Source: Streptomyces sp. NRRL S-340
GTDB taxonomy: Bacteria > Actinomycetota > Actinomycetes > Streptomycetales > Streptomycetaceae
Assembly (NCBI RefSeq): GCF_000720185.1
Contig: NZ_JOIY01000013.1
Location: 62,001 to 126,000, forward strand
DNA length: 64,000 nt
Direction of reading: 5' to 3'
Under the pieces are notes generated by a model. The model searched no databases. It saw only the letters and a list, made by a program, of their open reading frames with translations, and had not been told where the DNA came from. Position 1 is the first letter of the stretch, and each line of letters starts with the position of its first letter. Both the position numbers and the translations under genes were made by a program. Positions 1-9,300 of this stretch are shown here, in pieces.

Positions 1-2843
1 TCCAGGCCCTCGCGGTCCTCGGCGCTCAGCTCCGCGACGGGCCTGGCCTCGGCGCGGCCCTTGAGCGCCTTGGTGCGGAAGGGCTCCGGCCAGCCGCCGG
101 GCGGAGTGCCCAGCTCGCCGCGCAGGAAGCCGACGACGGAGTCGGGGATGTCGAACCGGTCGGGGGTCTGCTCGAAGTCCTCCGGTGCGACTCCCGCGCC
201 CACCAGGTGCAGGGCGAGGTCACCGACCACCTTGGAGGAAGGGGTGACCTTCACCAGGCGGCCCAGGATCCGGTCGGCGGCGGCGTACATCGCCTCGATG
301 TCCTCGAAGCGGTCGCCGAGGCCGAGGGCCACGGCCTGGGTGCGCAGGTTGGAGAGCTGCCCGCCGGGGATCTCGTGGTGGTAGACCCGGCCGGTCGGCG
401 AGGCCAGACCCGCCTCGAAGGGGGCGTAGATCCTGCGGACGCTCTCCCAGTACGGCTCCAGGTCCCCGACGGCCTTCAGGTCCAGGCCGGTGGGGTGCTC
501 GGAGTGGTCGGTGGCGGCGACGAGCGCCGACAGCGAAGGCTGGGATGTGGTGCCCGCCATCGAGGCGACCGCCCCGTCCACCGCGTCGGCACCGGCCCCG
601 ACCGCGGCGAGGTAGGTGGCGAGCTGACCGCCCGCGGTGTCGTGGGTGTGCAGGTGGACCGGGAGGCCGAACTCGCGGCGCAGCGCCGAGACCAGTGTGG
701 CCGCGGCGGGCGCCCGCAGCAGTCCGGCCATGTCCTTGACGGCCAGGACGTGCGCGCCCGCCTCGACGATCTGCTCGGCCAGGCGCAGGTAGTAGTCAAG
801 GGTGTACAGGCGCTCGGCGGGGTCGGAGAGGTCGGCGGTGTAGCACAGGGCGACCTCGGCGACGGCCGTGCCCGTCTCGCGTACGGCGTCGATGGCCGGC
901 CGCATCTGTCCCACGTCGTTGAGGGCGTCGAAGATGCGGAAGATGTCGACGCCGGTGGCCGCGGCCTCCTGCACGAAGGCGTCGGTCACCTCCGTCGGGT
1001 ACGGCGTGTACCCGACGGTGTTCCGGCCGCGCAGCAGCATCTGCAGGCAGATGTTGGGCACCGCCTCGCGCAGGGCGGCCAGACGCTCCCAGGGGTCCTC
1101 GGCGAGGAAGCGCAGCGCGACGTCGTAGGTGGCGCCGCCCCAGCACTCCAGGGAGAGCAGACCGGGCAGGGTGCGGGCGACGACGGGGGCGACGGCCAGG
1201 AGGTCCTTGGTGCGCACCCGCGTGGCGAGCAGGGACTGGTGGGCGTCGCGGAAGGTGGTGTCGGTGACGCCGAGCAGGGGCGACTCGCGCAGGTGCCGGG
1301 CGAATCCCTCCGGACCGAGTTCGACCAGCCGCTGCCGGGAGCCGGCGGGCGGCTCGCCGGGGGGCAGCGGCGGGAGTTTGGTGACCGGGTCGACGGTCTC
1401 GGGCCGCTCCCCGTGCGGCTTGTTGACGGTGACGTCGGCGAGGTAGGTGAGGAGCTTGGTGCCGCGGTCGGCGGAGGAGCGGGCGGTGAGCAGGTGCGGG
1501 CGCTGCTCGATGAACGACGTGGTGACCCGCCCTGCCTGGAAGTCGGGGTCGTCCAGGACGGCCTGCAGGAAGGGGATGTTGGTGGCGACGCCGCGGATGC
1601 GGAACTCCGCGACCGCGCGCCGGGCCCGGCCGACCGCGGCCTTGAAATCCCTTCCCCGGCAGGTGAGTTTGACGAGCATGGAGTCGAAGTGGGCGCTGAT
1701 CTCCGTACCCGCGTGGGTGGTTCCGCCGTCCAGGCGGATGCCCGAGCCGCCCGGTGAGCGGTAGGCGCTGATGCGGCCGGTGTCGGGGCGGAAGCCGTTG
1801 GCCGGGTCCTCGGTGGTGATACGGCACTGCAGGGCCGCGCCGCGCAGCCGTACGGTGTCCTGGGACAGTCCGAGGTCGGCCAGGGTCTCGCCGGCGGCGA
1901 TGCGCAGTTGTGCCTGGACCAGGTCGACGTCGGTGACCTCCTCGGTCACGGTGTGCTCCACCTGGATGCGCGGGTTCATCTCGATGAAGACGTGGTTGCC
2001 GTCGCGGTCGAGCAGGAACTCCACCGTGCCCGCGTTGCGGTAGCCGATCTCGCGGGCGAAGCGGACCGCGTCGGCGCAGATCCGCTCGCGCAGCGCCGGA
2101 TCCAGGTTCGGCGCGGGGGCGAGTTCGATGACCTTCTGGTGGCGGCGCTGGAGCGAACAGTCGCGTTCGAAGAGGTGGATGACCTCCCCCGTGCCGTCGG
2201 CGAGGATCTGCACCTCGATGTGGCGGGGTTCCACGACGGCCTTCTCCAGGAAGACGGTCGCGTCCCCGAACGCCGAGGCCGCCTCGCGGGAGGCGGCCTC
2301 GATGGACTCGCGCAGCGCGGCCGGGTCCTCGACCCGTCGCATCCCGCGTCCGCCGCCGCCCGCGACGGCCTTGACGAACACGGGGAAACCGATGTCCCCG
2401 GCGGCCCGGACCAGTTCGTCGACGTCGGTGGAGGGGGCGCAGGAGCCGAGCACCGGCACGCCGGCGGCGCGCGCGGCGGCCACGGCGCGGGCCTTGTTCC
2501 CGGTCAGTTCCAGGGTGCCGGCGTCCGGGCCGACGAAGGTGATCCCGGCCCGCTCGCAGGCACGCGCCAGTTCCGGGTTCTCGGAGAGGAACCCGTAGCC
2601 CGGGTAGACGGCGTCGGCGCCGGCCCGGAGCGCCGCGGCGACGATCTCCTCGACGGAGAGGTAGGCCCGCACCGGGTGCCCGGGTTCACCGATCTCGTAC
2701 GCCTCGTCGGCCTTCAGCCGGTGCAGCGAGTTGCGGTCCTCGTGGGGGAAGACGGCGACGGTGCGCGCGCCCAGCTCATATCCGGCGCGGAACGCGCGAA
2801 TGGCGATCTCGCCGCGGTTGGCGACCAGTACCTTGCGGAACAT
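1..2843 (-). CDS. pyc: Pyruvate carboxylase, C-terminus cut by window edge
   Basis: Biotin-dependent enzyme that carboxylates pyruvate to oxaloacetate (anaplerosis) in the cytoplasm. The minus strand reads MFRKVLVANRGEIAIRAFRA from the ATG at 2843, a typical biotin carboxylase start, with AAGGGA just upstream. About 947 codons lie in the window. In order: biotin carboxylase N-domain, ATP-grasp with glycine-rich VKAVAGGGGRGM near residue 160 and the EMNPRIQVEHTVTEE segment, biotin carboxylase C-domain, then the carboxyltransferase domain with the metal-binding DTTFRDAHQS motif near residue 525. The expected C-terminal biotinyl domain (AMKM lysine) lies beyond base 1 and cannot be seen. The order BC then CT on one chain separates it from acetyl-CoA carboxylase and marks it as pyruvate carboxylase. 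Confidence 0.96.
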   Translation of the reverse strand, partial: MFRKVLVANRGEIAIRAFRAGYELGARTVAVFPHEDRNSLHRLKADEAYEIGEPGHPVRAYLSVEEIVAAALRAGADAVYPGYGFLSENPELARACERAGITFVGPDAGTLELTGNKARAVAAARAAGVPVLGSCAPSTDVDELVRAAGDIGFPVFVKAVAGGGGRGMRRVEDPAALRESIEAASREAASAFGDATVFLEKAVVEPRHIEVQILADGTGEVIHLFERDCSLQRRHQKVIELAPAPNLDPALRERICADAVRFAREIGYRNAGTVEFLLDRDGNHVFIEMNPRIQVEHTVTEEVTDVDLVQAQLRIAAGETLADLGLSQDTVRLRGAALQCRITTEDPANGFRPDTGRISAYRSPGGSGIRLDGGTTHAGTEISAHFDSMLVKLTCRGRDFKAAVGRARRAVAEFRIRGVATNIPFLQAVLDDPDFQAGRVTTSFIEQRPHLLTARSSADRGTKLLTYLADVTVNKPHGERPETVDPVTKLPPLPPGEPPAGSRQRLVELGPEGFARHLRESPLLGVTDTTFRDAHQSLLATRVRTKDLLAVAPVVARTLPGLLSLECWGGATYDVALRFLAEDPWERLAALREAVPNICLQMLLRGRNTVGYTPYPTEVTDAFVQEAAATGVDIFRIFDALNDVGQMRPAIDAVRETGTAVAEVALCYTADLSDPAERLYTLDYYLRLAEQIVEAGAHVLAVKDMAGLLRAPAAATLVSALRREFGLPVHLHTHDTAGGQLATYLAAVGAGADAVDGAVASMAGTTSQPSLSALVAATDHSEHPTGLDLKAVGDLEPYWESVRRIYAPFEAGLASPTGRVYHHEIPGGQLSNLRTQAVALGLGDRFEDIEAMYAAADRILGRLVKVTPSSKVVGDLALHLVGAGVAPEDFEQTPDRFDIPDSVVGFLRGELGTPPGGWPEPFRTKALKGRAEARPVAELSAEDREGL

Positions 2844-3104
2844 CCTGGATCCCTTCGGCCTGCCGGTGACGAGGACCATGGTGTCGGTCACGTTCCCGGC
2901 ACGCCATGTGAACCGGGCCACTCGTCGCGCTCACGAGTGTGCGGATGCGCCCGACGGGCCGTCAGGACGCTTTCGCCGGCGTCGGACTGTCGCACGTCGT
3001 CCGCGGAATTGTCAGTGATCCGTAACAGCGGGATCCCGCGCGGCGGTTTCGTCGTCATCAGGAGTGCACGACAACACGGAAGACTGCGAGAAGCGGGGCG
3101 GGAC

Positions 3105-3899
3105 ATGGTGCGGCATGGCGGCGGACGGGGTTGGCACGGACGGGTCCTGGCAGCGGCGCTCGGGGTGACTGCGGTGGCCGCCGCGACCTCGGTGTGGACC
3201 GCGCAGGCCGACCCCTCCGGAGGGGGCAAGGCACACGGGGACGCGTCGGCGAGCGCGTCCGCGGCGGGAGCCGGCGCGCAGGGCTCCGCCGCGAAGGTGG
3301 ACGTGACCATCGCGCACTCCTCGGACAAGGGGGCCCGGGGCGTCAACATCACGATCGACGACGGGCCGGACCCCACCTGGACGCCGAAGGTGCTCGAGGT
3401 GCTGCGGGAGAACGGGGTGAAGGCCACGTTCTGCATGGTGGGCACGCAGGCCAAGGCGCATCCCGACATGGTGAAGGCGGTGCTGGCCGCCGGGCACCGG
3501 CTGTGCGACCACACGGTGTCCCACGACACCGCCATGGACCACAAGTCGCAGGCCTACCAGTCGCAGCAGATCCTCGACGCCGAGAAGATGATCACGGAGG
3601 CGTCCGGCGGCGTCCGGCCGATGTACTACCGGGCGCCTGGCGGGGCGTTCACCCCGTACAGCCGTCAGCTCGCCGCGTCCCGCGGGATGCGGCCGCTGGG
3701 CTGGAACGTGGACACCAAGGACTTCGAGCGGCCCGGCACCGCGGCCATCGTCGCCACCGTCAAGCAGGAGATCCACAACGGGCCGACCGTCCTCTTCCAC
3801 GACGCGGGCGGCGACCGCACCCAGACCGTGGACGCCCTGCGCGAGATCCTGCCCTGGCTCAAGCAGCAGGGCTACTCCTTCGGCTTCCCGGTGCGCTGA
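3105..3899 (+). CDS. Secreted polysaccharide deacetylase (NodB domain)
   Basis: Predicted exported carbohydrate esterase family 4 protein of 264 aa that would remove N-acetyl groups from peptidoglycan or chitin-like polymers. Start ATG 3105 follows a GGGGCGGG stretch; the open frame extends further upstream, but only this start gives a signal peptide (about residues 12-35, ending near TAQA). An Ala/Ser-rich linker follows. NodB motifs are visible: TIDDGPDPTW near residue 82 (catalytic and metal Asp pair), HTVSHD near residue 135 (metal His pair, HSxxH-like), YYRAPGG near residue 173 and FHDAGG near the end. It is divergent from pyc. Its substrate cannot be told from sequence. Confidence 0.92.
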   Translation: MVRHGGGRGWHGRVLAAALGVTAVAAATSVWTAQADPSGGGKAHGDASASASAAGAGAQGSAAKVDVTIAHSSDKGARGVNITIDDGPDPTWTPKVLEVLRENGVKATFCMVGTQAKAHPDMVKAVLAAGHRLCDHTVSHDTAMDHKSQAYQSQQILDAEKMITEASGGVRPMYYRAPGGAFTPYSRQLAASRGMRPLGWNVDTKDFERPGTAAIVATVKQEIHNGPTVLFHDAGGDRTQTVDALREILPWLKQQGYSFGFPVR

Positions 3900-3913
3900 A
3901 CCCACCCGACCGG

Positions 3914-3931
3914 CCGACGCCCCCGCGTCGG
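3914..3931 (+). terminator. Short GC hairpin after deacetylase gene
   Basis: A 7-bp perfect inverted repeat (CCGACGC / GCGTCGG, loop CCCC) begins 15 nt after the deacetylase stop. There is no T-run, as is usual for Streptomyces terminators. Confidence 0.4.
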
Positions 3932-4794
3932 GGCCGCCCGGACGGCCGGGGCCGTCCGGACAACCGGGCGCGTCCCATCTGCTCGGGGCTCACAGGCCGT
4001 CGGGCGCGTCCCACCCGCCGGGCGCGCCCGGACCGCCGACGCTCCCGGACCACCGGCGCGCCCAGACCCGGGCGCGCCCCAAGCGCGGGGCACACCTCGG
4101 TCCACCGACGCACTCGGACCGCGGACACACTCAATTCGCCGGGCGCGCCCGGCCCACCGACGTGTCCACACCCGGGCGTGCCTCAAGCGCGGGGCGCGCC
4201 TCCGTCCGCCGACGTGCTCAATCCGCCGGACGGCTTGAGCCGCCGGGCGTGCGCCCGACCGGACCGCCCGGCGCCAGAAGTGTGCCTGGGGCGGGTGGAT
4301 CGCCCGGCCGCCGGTATTGGCCCCCCGGCAAGGCGGGACCCCGCCGCCCGTTGAGGCCGACCAGCCGCCGACCGTCAGAGGATGACCGCCGCAGGTGGGC
4401 GGGCGCCGCGTGAGGCCCGGTCAGGTGCGCCCGCAGCGAGGCGCGCTGCGGCCGGGCGACGGAACGCCACGGCGCCCGCTGCCCCGCGGCCGAGCGGACG
4501 CGCCCGAACACACACCAGCGCGCACAGGCGCGGGACCGGCGCACCGGGCCGCCGCCTCAGCCGGTCGAACGTGCGCGGGTCCCGGCGCGCCCCGGCCGCC
4601 GGCGCAGCGGGCCCAGCAAGTACGGGTCCCGGGACAGCCCGGGCCGGCGCTGCGGCACGGCCAGGCGGGCGGGCTGCCACGCGGGCGACTGGGCAGGGCC
4701 GCCCGCGTGGCAGGGCCGCCCAGCCGTGCTCGTGCCGGCCGGTTCGGCGCCCGCCCCCCTCCGAACGGCGACCGCACCCCTCGCGACCAGCGGT
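3932..4794. repeat. Gene-free, repeat-rich GC stretch
   Basis: About 860 bases with no credible gene on either strand. Open frames exist in nearly every frame but show no start context, domain or realistic composition. It is built from degenerate units such as CCGGGCGCGCC and GACCGCCGAC. A longer imperfect repeat of about 70 bp starts near 4066 and again near 4170, sharing ACCCGGGCG, CAAGCGCGGGG and a CCGACG core. It could be spacer or a decayed locus. Confidence 0.6.
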
Positions 4795-5250
4795 TCAGCC
4801 CCCGTGGACGCCGGCCACCCCGTCGCGGCGGGCCGCCATCCGGCCCCGCTCGGCCGCCATGGCGCCCCCGTCCGCCGCCCCGACGTCCCGGCTCGCGGCC
4901 AGGGCCGCCGCCGTGAGGGCGGCCCAGCCCAGCGCGGTCACGACCGTGCCCGCCCGGCGTACGCGCCCGGTGACCCCCGTGCCGAACAGCACGGCGTCCC
5001 CCAGGTCGGAGGCGATGCGCACGGCGGTCGCGGTGACCAGGGCCGGGCCGCCGGGGGCGAGCAGCATGGCCAGTCCGCTCGCGGCGTCGCGCCACGCCAG
5101 CGGGCGCAGGGCCATGGCCGTGTGCGGCCGGGTGGTCCCGTCCGGGTCGACCAGACCCACCGGACGGGCCAGCCAGTTCGGCCGGTACGCCGCCACGGCT
5201 CCGTACACGGCCGTCGCCGCTCCGACCGAACGCAGCAGTCCTGTACGCAC
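4795..5250 (-). CDS. Small membrane protein, DUF4267-like
   Basis: 151-aa protein of unknown function starting at GTG 5250 with GGAGG eight bases upstream. Several hydrophobic segments are visible (around residues 8-22, 50-68, 70-90 and 100-122), with motifs of the type ARPVGLVDPDGTTRPHT and LRPLAWRDAASGLAML. This pattern is common in a family of small actinobacterial membrane proteins often annotated DUF4267 or hypothetical; the family name is my inference. The C-terminal 30 residues are charged and Gly-rich. Its upstream region holds an imperfect palindrome (5311-5334), so it may be repressor-controlled together with the divergent 51-aa gene. Confidence 0.7.
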   Translation of the reverse strand: MRTGLLRSVGAATAVYGAVAAYRPNWLARPVGLVDPDGTTRPHTAMALRPLAWRDAASGLAMLLAPGGPALVTATAVRIASDLGDAVLFGTGVTGRVRRAGTVVTALGWAALTAAALAASRDVGAADGGAMAAERGRMAARRDGVAGVHGG

Positions 5251-5310
5251 CGACGCACCTCCACTGGAAGGAAACCCTGAATGAGCGAGAAGACCGGAAA
5301 GATCCCCTCA

Positions 5311-5334
5311 TGACCGACTGACGCCAGTTGGTCA
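5311..5334. promoter_or_regulatory. TetR-type operator-like palindrome
   Basis: Two 10-base arms, TGACCGACTG and CAGTTGGTCA, flank ACGC and match at 9 of 10 positions. It lies in the divergent intergenic region between the membrane protein starting at 5250 and the small protein starting at 5413. TGACCAACTG-type sites are typical of TetR regulators, but no TetR gene is adjacent, so a regulator elsewhere is implied. Confidence 0.45.
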
Positions 5335-5412
5335 GTTTTCCGTATGTTCATACCCACTTGCCGCTTTTTGGGTGCACAGTGGAGGAAGTACTACCCCCTT
5401 CAGGAGGCGGCC

Positions 5413-5568
5413 ATGATCCTCCTCGGCGTCATTCTGCTCATCGTCGGTTTCGTCACCGGCATCTCGATCCTGTGGACCATCGGCATCATCCTGGCCGTCA
5501 TCGGCGCGGTGCTGTGGGTGCTGGGCTCCATGGGGCACGCGGTGGCCGGTCACCGCCACTACTGGTGA
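5413..5568 (+). CDS. Small two-helix membrane protein (DUF6131-type)
   Basis: 51-aa protein starting at ATG 5413 with a perfect AGGAGG at 5402-5407. It is almost entirely hydrophobic: two membrane segments (about residues 2-20 and 22-43, with the repeated pattern LLIVGF / LAVIGAVLWVLG) and a short basic, aromatic tail, GHRHYW. I recognise the pattern as the widespread Streptomyces DUF6131 small membrane protein family, whose role is unknown. The longer open frame upstream has no ribosome binding site. The strong Shine-Dalgarno and short length suggest an abundant stress or envelope peptide, which is inference. Confidence 0.8.
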   Translation: MILLGVILLIVGFVTGISILWTIGIILAVIGAVLWVLGSMGHAVAGHRHYW

Positions 5569-5654
5569 CCGACCCGGAGGTCGCCCCAGCGTCACCCGCC
5601 CTTCCGGCACGCACACACGACACCCCGTCCCGCACCGGTTCGCCGAACGAACCT

Positions 5655-5679
5655 GTCTATTCCGTGCGGGGCGGGGTAA
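5655..5679 (+). promoter_or_regulatory. Possible SigB-type promoter
   Basis: GTCT, a 15-base spacer, then GGGTAA, about 50 bases before the ATPase start at 5730. This approximates the S. coelicolor SigB-family consensus GnnT-N14-16-GGGTAY with the last base off. Weak by itself; noted because the downstream gene is an anti-sigma-type protein. Confidence 0.3.
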
Positions 5680-5729
5680 CCGGAGAGGCGGAAGAGCAGT
5701 AACACAATGTGACAGTTTGAGGCAACCGT

Positions 5730-6209
5730 ATGGCCATCCCGCTTAGGCAGAAGGCGTCGGATGAGCCGGACCGGGACAGGAACACGCACGCCGTGCTGCG
5801 CTGGGACGCCCGCTGGGACAGTGGGGCGATCACCGCCGCGGAGGCACGGGCAGCCGTCGGCAGGTTCCTGGACCGAGTCCGTGTCACCGGCCGCACTCAC
5901 GTCCCCGACCGCGTGGCACAGGACGCGCAACTGGTGGTCAGTGAGCTGATCACCAACGCAGTACGGCATGCCCCCGGCCCCTGCGGGCTGCGCCTGGAAG
6001 CGCAACCGGAGAGCGGACTGGTCAGGATCAGCGTGTGGGACACCTCGCCCCAGCCGCCCCGGCCCCGCCCGCGCGACGGGCGGCGCGTGGGTGGCCACGG
6101 GCTGGAGATCGTCGGCGCGCTCAGCGGCAGCCTGACCGTCACCGACCGTGACACCGGCAAGGTGATCACCGCCCTGTTGCGGCTGCCCACGGCTTCGACG
6201 GGCGGGTAG
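5730..6209 (+). CDS. RsbW-like ATP-binding regulatory protein (HATPase_c)
   Basis: 159-aa soluble protein of the anti-sigma/serine kinase type. The N-terminus is charged. A GHKL ATPase fold follows: N-box VSELITNAVRHA near residue 72, VWDTSP (reduced G1 box) near 103, and GGHGLEIVGALSG (G2 box) near 120. Such proteins bind a SigB-family sigma factor or phosphorylate an anti-anti-sigma antagonist. No antagonist gene is adjacent; a SigB-family sigma gene lies 6 kb away (12099-12908) and PP2C phosphatases lie elsewhere in the window. A partner switch among them is possible but not shown. Confidence 0.88.
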   Translation: MAIPLRQKASDEPDRDRNTHAVLRWDARWDSGAITAAEARAAVGRFLDRVRVTGRTHVPDRVAQDAQLVVSELITNAVRHAPGPCGLRLEAQPESGLVRISVWDTSPQPPRPRPRDGRRVGGHGLEIVGALSGSLTVTDRDTGKVITALLRLPTASTGG

Positions 6210-6250
6210 CCGCGCCGCCTCCCGCCCGGTTCCACCCCTTGTCATGGATC

Positions 6251-6280
6251 TTGACTGCGGCACCGCCGCGGCTTTAGCGT
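6251..6280 (+). promoter_or_regulatory. Candidate -35/-10 promoter for the GH106-like gene
   Basis: TTGACT at 6251-6256 and TAGCGT (TAnnnT type) at 6275-6280 with an 18-base spacer. It sits 61 bases before the start codon at 6341 and just upstream of the palindrome at 6298-6311, so an occupied operator would lie at about +10 to +25. Confidence 0.55.
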
Positions 6281-6297
6281 TCCCGCGTCCAGCGTGA

Positions 6298-6311
6298 TTG
6301 AAACGATTCAA
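6298..6311. promoter_or_regulatory. LacI-family operator upstream of glycosidase
   Basis: TTGAAACGATTCAA: arms TTGAA and TTCAA around a central ACGA. LacI/GalR-family repressors in actinomycetes typically bind TTGAAACGTTTCAA-like sites with a central CG. Its position immediately downstream of the predicted promoter suggests substrate-induced control of the GH106-like gene. No LacI gene is present in this window. Confidence 0.65.
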
Positions 6312-6340
6312 CCACGATCGCACGGCTGGGGACGGAAGTC

Positions 6341-9300
6341 ATGCACGAATCCACATCGCGGCGCGGCGGGACGGCGCGGCGCACGGTTCTGGCGGCGGGG
6401 CTGGGCGCGGGGGCGCTGTCCGCGCTCGGCCAGGGCCCCTCGGCGGCGGCCACCGCGGGAACGGCCACGGCGCAGGGCACCTTCACCGGCCCCGCCGCAC
6501 ACGAACGGCTGGACGCCGACTGGTTCGCCCGTCCGGCCCGGGCGGTACGCCCCAGGTTCCGCTGGTGGTGGCCGGACGGGCTGATCGACCCCGACGAGGT
6601 CGCCCGCGAGATCGACCAGATGGCCGACGCCGGTTTCGGCGGGGCCGAGATCGCCGCCGTCCACCACAGCATCAGCGACAAGTCCGTCCTGGACACCGCC
6701 CGCCACGGCTGGGGCAGCCGGCCCTGGCGCGACGGGGTGGAGGCGGCGCTGCGCCGGGCCGCGCGCCGCGGGCTGACCATCGACATCACCCTGGGCCCGA
6801 GCTGGCCCACCGCCGTCCCCGGGGTCCGGCCCGACGACGAGGCCGCCGCCAAGGAACTGGCCCACGGACGCGCCGGCCTCGCCGCCGGGGCGACCTTCGA
6901 CGGCCCGGTCCCGGCGCCGGTCCGCGCGCCCGCGTCCTCCGTCACCCGGCAGCGGCTGCTCGCCGTGCAGGCGGCCCGGGTGAACCCGGCCAACTCCACC
7001 CGCAAGGAGACGGGTCTGGACGCCGGCTCCGTGACCGACCTGACCGCTCTGGTCAGCGACGGCACCCTCACCTGGACGGCGCCCGCCGACGGCGACTGGG
7101 TGGTGCTCTCGTACTGGCAGCGCGGCTCCGGCGGGCAGCCGGAGTCGGGACCGCACTCCTCCCCCGCCGCGTACGTCGTCGACCACTTCAGTCCGGCCGG
7201 CACCGCCGCGATCACCGGCTACTGGGAACGCGACCTGCTCACGCCCGCCGTCCGGCAGTTGCTCAAGGCGGCGGGCGGGGCCTTCTTCGAGGACTCCATC
7301 GAACTGGAGACCGACGGCCTGCAGTGGACGCCCGGCCTGCCCGAGGCCTTCGAGGAGCACACCGGCCGGCCGCTCCTGCCGTACCTCCCGGCGATCGTGC
7401 TGGACAGGAGCAACCAGGTCTTCGCCTTCGAGGAGGAACTGACCCGGCAGATCCGGCACGACTTCTGGGAGACCGTCTCGGTCCTGTTCAACCGGCACCA
7501 CGTGAGCGCGCTGCGCGACTGGGCGCACGGCCTCGGCATGTCGCTGCGCGCGCAGCCCTACGGTCTGCAGACCGACGCCATCGCCTCCGCAGCGCTGCTC
7601 GACATCCCCGAGGGCGAGTCGCTCGGCTTCAAGAACCTGGACGATCACCGCTGCCTGGCCGGCGGCCGGGACATGGCCGGGCACCAGGTGCTGTCCTGTG
7701 AGGCGGGCGCCTACGCCGGGACGGCGTACAGCACCACCTGGGACCGGATCCTGCGCACCATGGGCGGGGCGTACGCGGCGGGCGTCAACCAGACGGTCCT
7801 GCACGGCTTCTCCTACGCCACCGCGCCGGGCACCGCCTGGCCCGGTTTCGCCGCGTTCAGCCCCTACAACGGCACCCCCGGCTACGGCGAGTCGTGGGGA
7901 CCGCGCCAGCCCACGTGGCGGCACGCCGAGGACGTCGCCGGTTACCTGGGGCGCGTGCACCGCGTGCTCCGCGCGGGCACCGCCCGGGCGGACGTGGCCG
8001 TGTTCCGGCAGACCGGCTACTCCGCCACCGGGATCGGCGCGTCCTGGTTCACCTCGACCGGGGTGCCGCTGGGCTGGACGCACCAGTTCCTGAGCGGACC
8101 GCTGCTCGACCTGCCGAACGCGACGGTGCGGGACGGCCGGCTCGCCCCGGACGGTCCCGCCTACAAGGCCCTGTTCCTGGAGGGCGACTTCTTCTACGGC
8201 TCCTCCCCCACGCTGGCCCTCGCCCACGCGCGCAAGCTGCTGGAGTTCGCCGAGGCGGGCCTGCCGACCGTGGTGCTCGGCGCCTTCGACCAAGCGCTCA
8301 CACCGGGGGTGCCCGCGCCCGGGGAGACGGCCGCGCTGCGGGACGTGATGGCCCGGCTGTTCGCCCTGCCTCACGTTCGGCGGGTCGCCGACAAGGCCCT
8401 CGTCGGCGACGCCCTCGCCGGCCTCGGGGTACGGCCCGACGTACGCCACGCCCTGCCGTCCACGCTCCTGAACGCCCACCGGGCCACCGACGAGGCGGAC
8501 TTCTACTACCTGTGCAACGGCAAGCACGCCGAGACCGTCAAGCCGCCCGTCGCCCGCGTCGACCACGAGGTGACGCTGCGCCGCACCCGGGGCCGCGGGA
8601 CCGTGCCCTACGTGCTGGACGCGTGGAGCGGGAAGGCGGTCCGCCTGGCCCGGTACACGGAGGACGGCGACGGGGTCACGCTGCGGGTCGCCCTGGAGCC
8701 CGGCGAGACGCTGATCGTCTCCCTGGCCCGGCCGGGGGCGTTCGGGGACCGGCACGGCGACCGGCCGCACGTGGTGGCCACCGACGCCGACGGGGCGCTG
8801 TTCACCGGGGACGGCCTGGTCGTCCGGTCGGGCACCGCGGGCACCCGCACCACCCGGCTCTCCCAGGGACGTACGGTCCTCACGCGGTTCGCCTCGGTGC
8901 CCGCTGCGGTCACGCCCGACCGGTGGGAGCTGGAGGTGGAGGACTGGCGGCCCGGGGCCCGCGCGACGGACACCGCCGTCACCCGGCACCGGCTGGCCCT
9001 GGACGAACTCCTGCCCTGGTCCCTGATCCCGGAACTCGCCGACGTGACCGGCGTCGGCCGCTACCGCACCACGGTGTCCCTGCCCGGCTCCTGGGACGAG
9101 GGCACGGGCGCACTGCTGGAACTGGGGCAGGTGAGCGACACCTGCCGGGTCGCCGTCAACGGCAGGGCGCTGGACCCGGTGGACCGGCTGCACCCGGTGC
9201 TCGACCTCGGTCCGTGGCTGCGCCCCGGCCGCAACACGCTGGAGATCGAGGTCGCCACGCCTTTGCTGAACCGGCTGCGGGTCGCCCGGCCCGCCGTGTT

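Noticed and set aside
207..1757. Long plus-strand open frame across the left end
   Set aside because: It is antisense to pyruvate carboxylase, which has clear motifs on the minus strand; high GC keeps opposite frames open.
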